Source: Cyclobacteriaceae bacterium (lineage in GTDB: Bacteria > Bacteroidota > Bacteroidia > Cytophagales > Cyclobacteriaceae). From it: 54,386 bases of DNA. Positions 51,838-54,386 of the stretch are shown piece after piece. Each line of letters opens with the position of its first letter. Position 1 is the first letter of the stretch. The translations under genes and the position numbers were made by a program. The notes under the pieces are model-generated. The model saw nothing but the letters and a program-made list of their open reading frames with translations. It was not told where the DNA came from and did not search any database. The stretch is from assembly GCA_016787605.1 (NCBI GenBank), contig JAEUUE010000076.1, forward strand, positions 1 to 54,386, in the 5' to 3' direction.

Positions 51838-52143
51838 ATGCTGATTTACAATGTCACCACGGGCGTAGACAAGAAAATAGAGCAGGAGTGGGTACTGTGG
51901 ATGAGGGAGGTGCATATCCCGGAAGTCATGAAGACCAAGATGTTCCTTGGTTACCGAATGTACCGGGTGCTGACCGCCGGGGAAGATGACACCGTGTCTT
52001 ACGCCGTACAATACCAGGCTCAATCGATCCATCAGCTTGAACAATACCTGGACAAATTTGCGCCCGCGTTGCGCGAAGAGGTAAAGAAGAAATTCGGCGA
52101 CAAAGCGGTGTCTTTCCGAACGTTGCTCGAAGAGGTAAAGTAA
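51838..52143 (+). CDS. DUF4286-family protein
   Basis: A 101-residue protein whose start MLIYNVTTGVDKKIEQEWVL and continuation WMREVHIPEVMKTKMFLGYR match DUF4286, a small Bacteroidetes family with a ferredoxin-like (dimeric alpha-beta barrel) pattern. Function is unknown. It is soluble and short, with a conserved acidic/basic C-terminal helix (FAPALREEVKKKFGDKAVSF). A perfect promoter element four bases before the ATG predicts a leaderless mRNA. It converges with the response-regulator gene, with ten bases between the stops. Confidence 0.85.
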   Translation: MLIYNVTTGVDKKIEQEWVLWMREVHIPEVMKTKMFLGYRMYRVLTAGEDDTVSYAVQYQAQSIHQLEQYLDKFAPALREEVKKKFGDKAVSFRTLLEEVK

Positions 52144-52153
52144 TTCTTCCGCG

Positions 52154-52861
52154 CTATCGTTTCATTCGATTGGCGCCTACTATCCGTTTAACTACCTCAT
52201 CCTTGAGGGTACGCGAAACCGGGATTCGGTGATCCCCCAGAATGAGGGTATGGCCCTCGATGGTAGAAACCTCCGGAAGTGCCACCACATAGGATTTGTG
52301 TACGCGCATGAATCTGTCTTCCGGGAGCTGAGCCATCATCCCGGACAAGGTCATGTATACAATCAGCTTGCCCGTGGCCCGATGAATGACCACATAGTTC
52401 TGCAATCCTTCCACAAAGAGTATCTCATCGATTGAAATGCGCTCGAGACGGCCTCCGCTCTTTACAAACAAGGTCTTCGACGATGGTTCTTTGTGCCGGA
52501 GAAAGGCGGCATAATCCTTCGCCTTGACCACCGCCTTCAGAAAGCGGTCAAACGGAATCGGTTTCACCAGGTAATCCACCACGTCCAATTCGTAACCTTC
52601 CAGGGCAAATTCACTGAATGCTGTGGTGAGTATGACCAGCGGAGGGTCTTTCAGCGATCGGAGAAACTGCAATCCGGATTGGCGGGGCATCTGGACGTCC
52701 AGCAGCATAAGGTCGAAGGGCATACGACGAAGCAGGGAATCGGCCTCGGCGGCATCCGCGGCAACACCAGCCAGCTCGAGAAAATCAACGGCGCGAACGT
52801 AGTCTTCCATCCCTTTCCGGGCCAGCGGCTCATCGTCGACAATCAGGCAACGCAACTTCAT
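52154..52861 (-). CDS. LytTR-family response regulator
   Basis: A 235-residue regulator. The receiver domain has LIVDDEPLARKG with the acidic pair, LMLLDVQMPRQSG with the phosphoacceptor Asp near residue 53, VILTTAFSEFALEG with the conserved Thr, and DYLVKPIPFDRFL with Lys. The C-terminal LytTR DNA-binding domain (about 135-235) has GGRLERISIDEILFVEGLQN and RFMRVHKSYVVAL. The ATG at 52861 overlaps the kinase stop as ATGA, the usual coupling arrangement; the in-frame ATG at 52870 is the alternative. It pairs with the adjacent histidine kinase; target genes are not identifiable. Confidence 0.95.
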   Translation of the reverse strand: MKLRCLIVDDEPLARKGMEDYVRAVDFLELAGVAADAAEADSLLRRMPFDLMLLDVQMPRQSGLQFLRSLKDPPLVILTTAFSEFALEGYELDVVDYLVKPIPFDRFLKAVVKAKDYAAFLRHKEPSSKTLFVKSGGRLERISIDEILFVEGLQNYVVIHRATGKLIVYMTLSGMMAQLPEDRFMRVHKSYVVALPEVSTIEGHTLILGDHRIPVSRTLKDEVVKRIVGANRMKR

Positions 52862-53871
52862 GACTGACATTCCAGCGTTAACACGACCCGAAAAACCCCC
52901 TTGTCACGACTGATCTCCATCCCATGGCGCCCGGGGTACTGGAGCTCAAGCCGTCGTGCCAGATTGGACAGGCCAATACCTCCTTCCGGTGAAGAGGGGC
53001 GTTCGTCGAAGGTATTGGCTATCGTCGCCTTCAGCCGGTTTCCCTCCCGTCCAAGGGTAATTTCGATGCGGTTGTCGTCCGGGCGGTGCGAAACATGCTT
53101 AAATGCATTTTCAATGAGCGGCATGAGCACCAGCGGCGCGATCCGCACATCGCCCCAATCACGTTCTGACCGAAAGGAAATGTCGTATCGGTCATCTTTT
53201 CGCAGGCGCTGCAAGTCCACATAGTTCCGCAGGTAGGTCACCTCGCGCTCCACGGAAACATAGTCGGCCTTGCACTCATACAGTTGGTACCGAAGCATGT
53301 CAGCAAACTTGGACACCGTGTCCCTGGCTTGTTCATTGGTCTTGTCGATCTGAAAAAAGATCGTGTTGAGCGAATTGAACAGGAAATGCGGATTGATCTG
53401 GGCCTTGAGGTACTCCAATTCCGTAGTCAATTTCTCCAGTTCAAGCTGCCGCATTCGCTTACGCTGCAAATACCACTCTTTGCTCAAATGAAGAGCCAGG
53501 CTGAACGCCATATAGAAAAGCGCGATGGAGAAATTGTAAAATGAATACTTCCAAAAAGGCTGGGTCACCGCACCCGTATACACGGTGAGGAACACATCGT
53601 GGGTATTCTTGATCAGGACGTAGAACCCAAAACAGGCGGCCAGCCCGACCGCATAGAAGAGATACTGCCTCTTGGCGAGGTACTCCGGCAACAGGTACTC
53701 GAGGTGTGCATAAATGACCAGCGCCAGAAGCACGTTGCGGATAAACACCTCGAGGAGCCAATGACCCCATCCCGCCGACTCCAGGATGGCGGAAGAAGTG
53801 TACATGTGGAAACCCACCGTGACCAACCAGAAAAGAACATGGTCGAGATGATATTTCCAGAAACGGCTCAC
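52858..53871 (-). CDS. LytS/YehU-type sensor histidine kinase
   Basis: A 337-residue membrane kinase. The N-terminal half has four TM helices and no extracellular sensor domain. A coiled coil (KRMRQLELEKLTTELEYLK) leads to the His_kinase domain with AQINPHFLFNSLNTIFFQID (phospho-His in PHF), then the ATPase domain with APLVLMPLIENAFKHV (N box) and GGIGLSNLARRLELQYPG (G box). It starts with GTG and has a near-consensus promoter element four bases upstream. It overlaps the response-regulator gene by four bases when that gene starts at 52861. The stimulus is unknown. Confidence 0.94.
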   Translation of the reverse strand: MSRFWKYHLDHVLFWLVTVGFHMYTSSAILESAGWGHWLLEVFIRNVLLALVIYAHLEYLLPEYLAKRQYLFYAVGLAACFGFYVLIKNTHDVFLTVYTGAVTQPFWKYSFYNFSIALFYMAFSLALHLSKEWYLQRKRMRQLELEKLTTELEYLKAQINPHFLFNSLNTIFFQIDKTNEQARDTVSKFADMLRYQLYECKADYVSVEREVTYLRNYVDLQRLRKDDRYDISFRSERDWGDVRIAPLVLMPLIENAFKHVSHRPDDNRIEITLGREGNRLKATIANTFDERPSSPEGGIGLSNLARRLELQYPGRHGMEISRDKGVFRVVLTLECQS

Positions 53872-53875
53872 TCTA

Positions 53876-53883
53876 CAAGGTTA
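53876..53883 (-). promoter_or_regulatory. Promoter -7 element of the two-component operon
   Basis: The minus strand reads TAACCTTG, one mismatch from TAnnTTTG. The GTG start codon of the kinase is four bases downstream, predicting a leaderless mRNA that begins with GTG. Confidence 0.45.
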
Positions 53884-53961
53884 GTAATCCGCGTAAATCC
53901 GGCAACGGTGCTGACTGCCCGATGATCAAGAAAATACTCCCACTCGTCCCAGAACGAGCGG

Positions 53962-54375
53962 CTACAGCCGCCACCACGCCACGATGACCAGTGAAAAAGT
54001 AAAAACCAGCACAAAATACGATTGCATTAGGGCTACCGAATAGGGAAGTGTCGGGTAGAACTGCTTCAGCCTGGCATACGTTCTTTGGTGCTGCAGGGTC
54101 GCCTGGAACAGGCCCACGAAAGCCATCAGCATCAGGAACAAACCAATACTTCGGCCATTATAGACTCCAGCCATCGGCTCCAGTCCGTCTTCGACACGCG
54201 ACAAATAGTAGCGGTATGAAGTAAAACCCAGTGCGACAAAGGTGACGGCTGTTCGCAGCCAGGCTAATTGCAGTCGCTCAAGAGCCAGTCGAATTCGCTC
54301 GTAACCGAGCTCCTTTTTTCCTTTTTTCTTTTCCTCTTTCTGAGGTTCGGAATTCACTACCTCTTCGTCGGTCAT
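53962..54375 (-). CDS. DUF202 (YidH-type) membrane protein
   Basis: A 137-residue protein. A charged N-terminal region (NSEPQKEEKKKGKKELGYER) is followed by IRLALERLQLAWLRTAVTFV and ALGFTSYRYY, the DUF202 signature (R...L..ER...AW.RT......G), and by three TM helices in total: about 45-63, 80-97 and 115-135. DUF202 proteins such as YidH have no settled function; some relatives occur in vacuolar transport complexes. The ATG at 54375 is 11 bases from the right edge, so its promoter is not visible. The two-component operon lies 90 bases downstream on the same strand. Confidence 0.88.
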   Translation of the reverse strand: MTDEEVVNSEPQKEEKKKGKKELGYERIRLALERLQLAWLRTAVTFVALGFTSYRYYLSRVEDGLEPMAGVYNGRSIGLFLMLMAFVGLFQATLQHQRTYARLKQFYPTLPYSVALMQSYFVLVFTFSLVIVAWWRL

Positions 54376-54386
54376 GGTCCGCAGAT

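Overview
The window looks like chromosomal DNA of a high-GC member of the Bacteroidetes, most likely order Cytophagales. Four things point there: promoters with the phylum's -7 element TAnnTTTG and no Shine-Dalgarno sequences; a subtilase with a type IX secretion (T9SS) tail; phylum-typical families (DUF4270, DUF4834, DUF4286, T9SS, SprT-like, GGGP synthase, DUF3857); and a 1116-residue SecA with a Bacteroidetes-type tail. Coding density is very high and no gene-free stretch exceeds 300 bases. I see no insertion sequence, prophage, CRISPR array, rRNA or convincing tRNA gene. It reads as core genome with a few anomalies, not as an accessory island.

Layout. 1-4217: the start of a GabT-like aminotransferase and a PH-domain membrane protein (minus strand), then the ribosome-assembly GTPases era and der separated by an ordered heptamer inverted repeat, a tiny Thr-rich lipoprotein with a strong terminator, and a SprT-like metalloprotease. 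4192-6153 (minus): murQ, a GlcNAc/MurNAc-type kinase and a small cytochrome b5-like protein, a cell-wall recycling group. 6268-14085 (plus): M19 dipeptidase, T9SS subtilase, and carB ending before the regulatory domain. 14204-16660 (minus): FtsX/MacB-type permease. 16799-31445 (plus): DUF4834 protein, dapF, a PagL-like barrel, secA, SPOR protein, M20 amidohydrolase, Na/Pi transporter, a holin-like and a membrane-anchor protein, GGGP synthase, and two tandem DUF3857 proteins. 31479-39355 (minus): second FtsX-type permease, DUF3089 lipoprotein, acyl-CoA dehydrogenase, and the operon panC - flippase-like - rfaE2 - Zn peptidase closed by a terminator. 39468-43554 (plus, divergent from panC): a half-length GT5 glycogen-synthase-like protein, DUF4270 lipoprotein and glmS. 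43613-54375: small metabolic genes, gltX, an AIM24-like protein, an alanine/saccharopine dehydrogenase-like enzyme, an EamA transporter, DUF4286, a LytS/LytTR two-component pair and a DUF202 protein.

Themes. Envelope biogenesis and recycling dominate: murQ/kinase, dapF, glmS, rfaE2, SPOR protein, PagL-like barrel, SecA and T9SS cargo. Several enzymes have lost expected residues or domains: DapF has Ser in place of its second catalytic Cys; CarB lacks the allosteric domain; the GT5 protein is half-length; the hydroxyacyl-CoA dehydrogenase-like protein lacks its His and Rossmann motif; one DUF3857 protein lacks the transglutaminase Cys; and the PagL-like protein lacks the expected Glu. Many promoters lie so close to the start codon that leaderless mRNAs are predicted. 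A terminator plus hairpin between divergent genes (831-950) suggests an unannotated small RNA.
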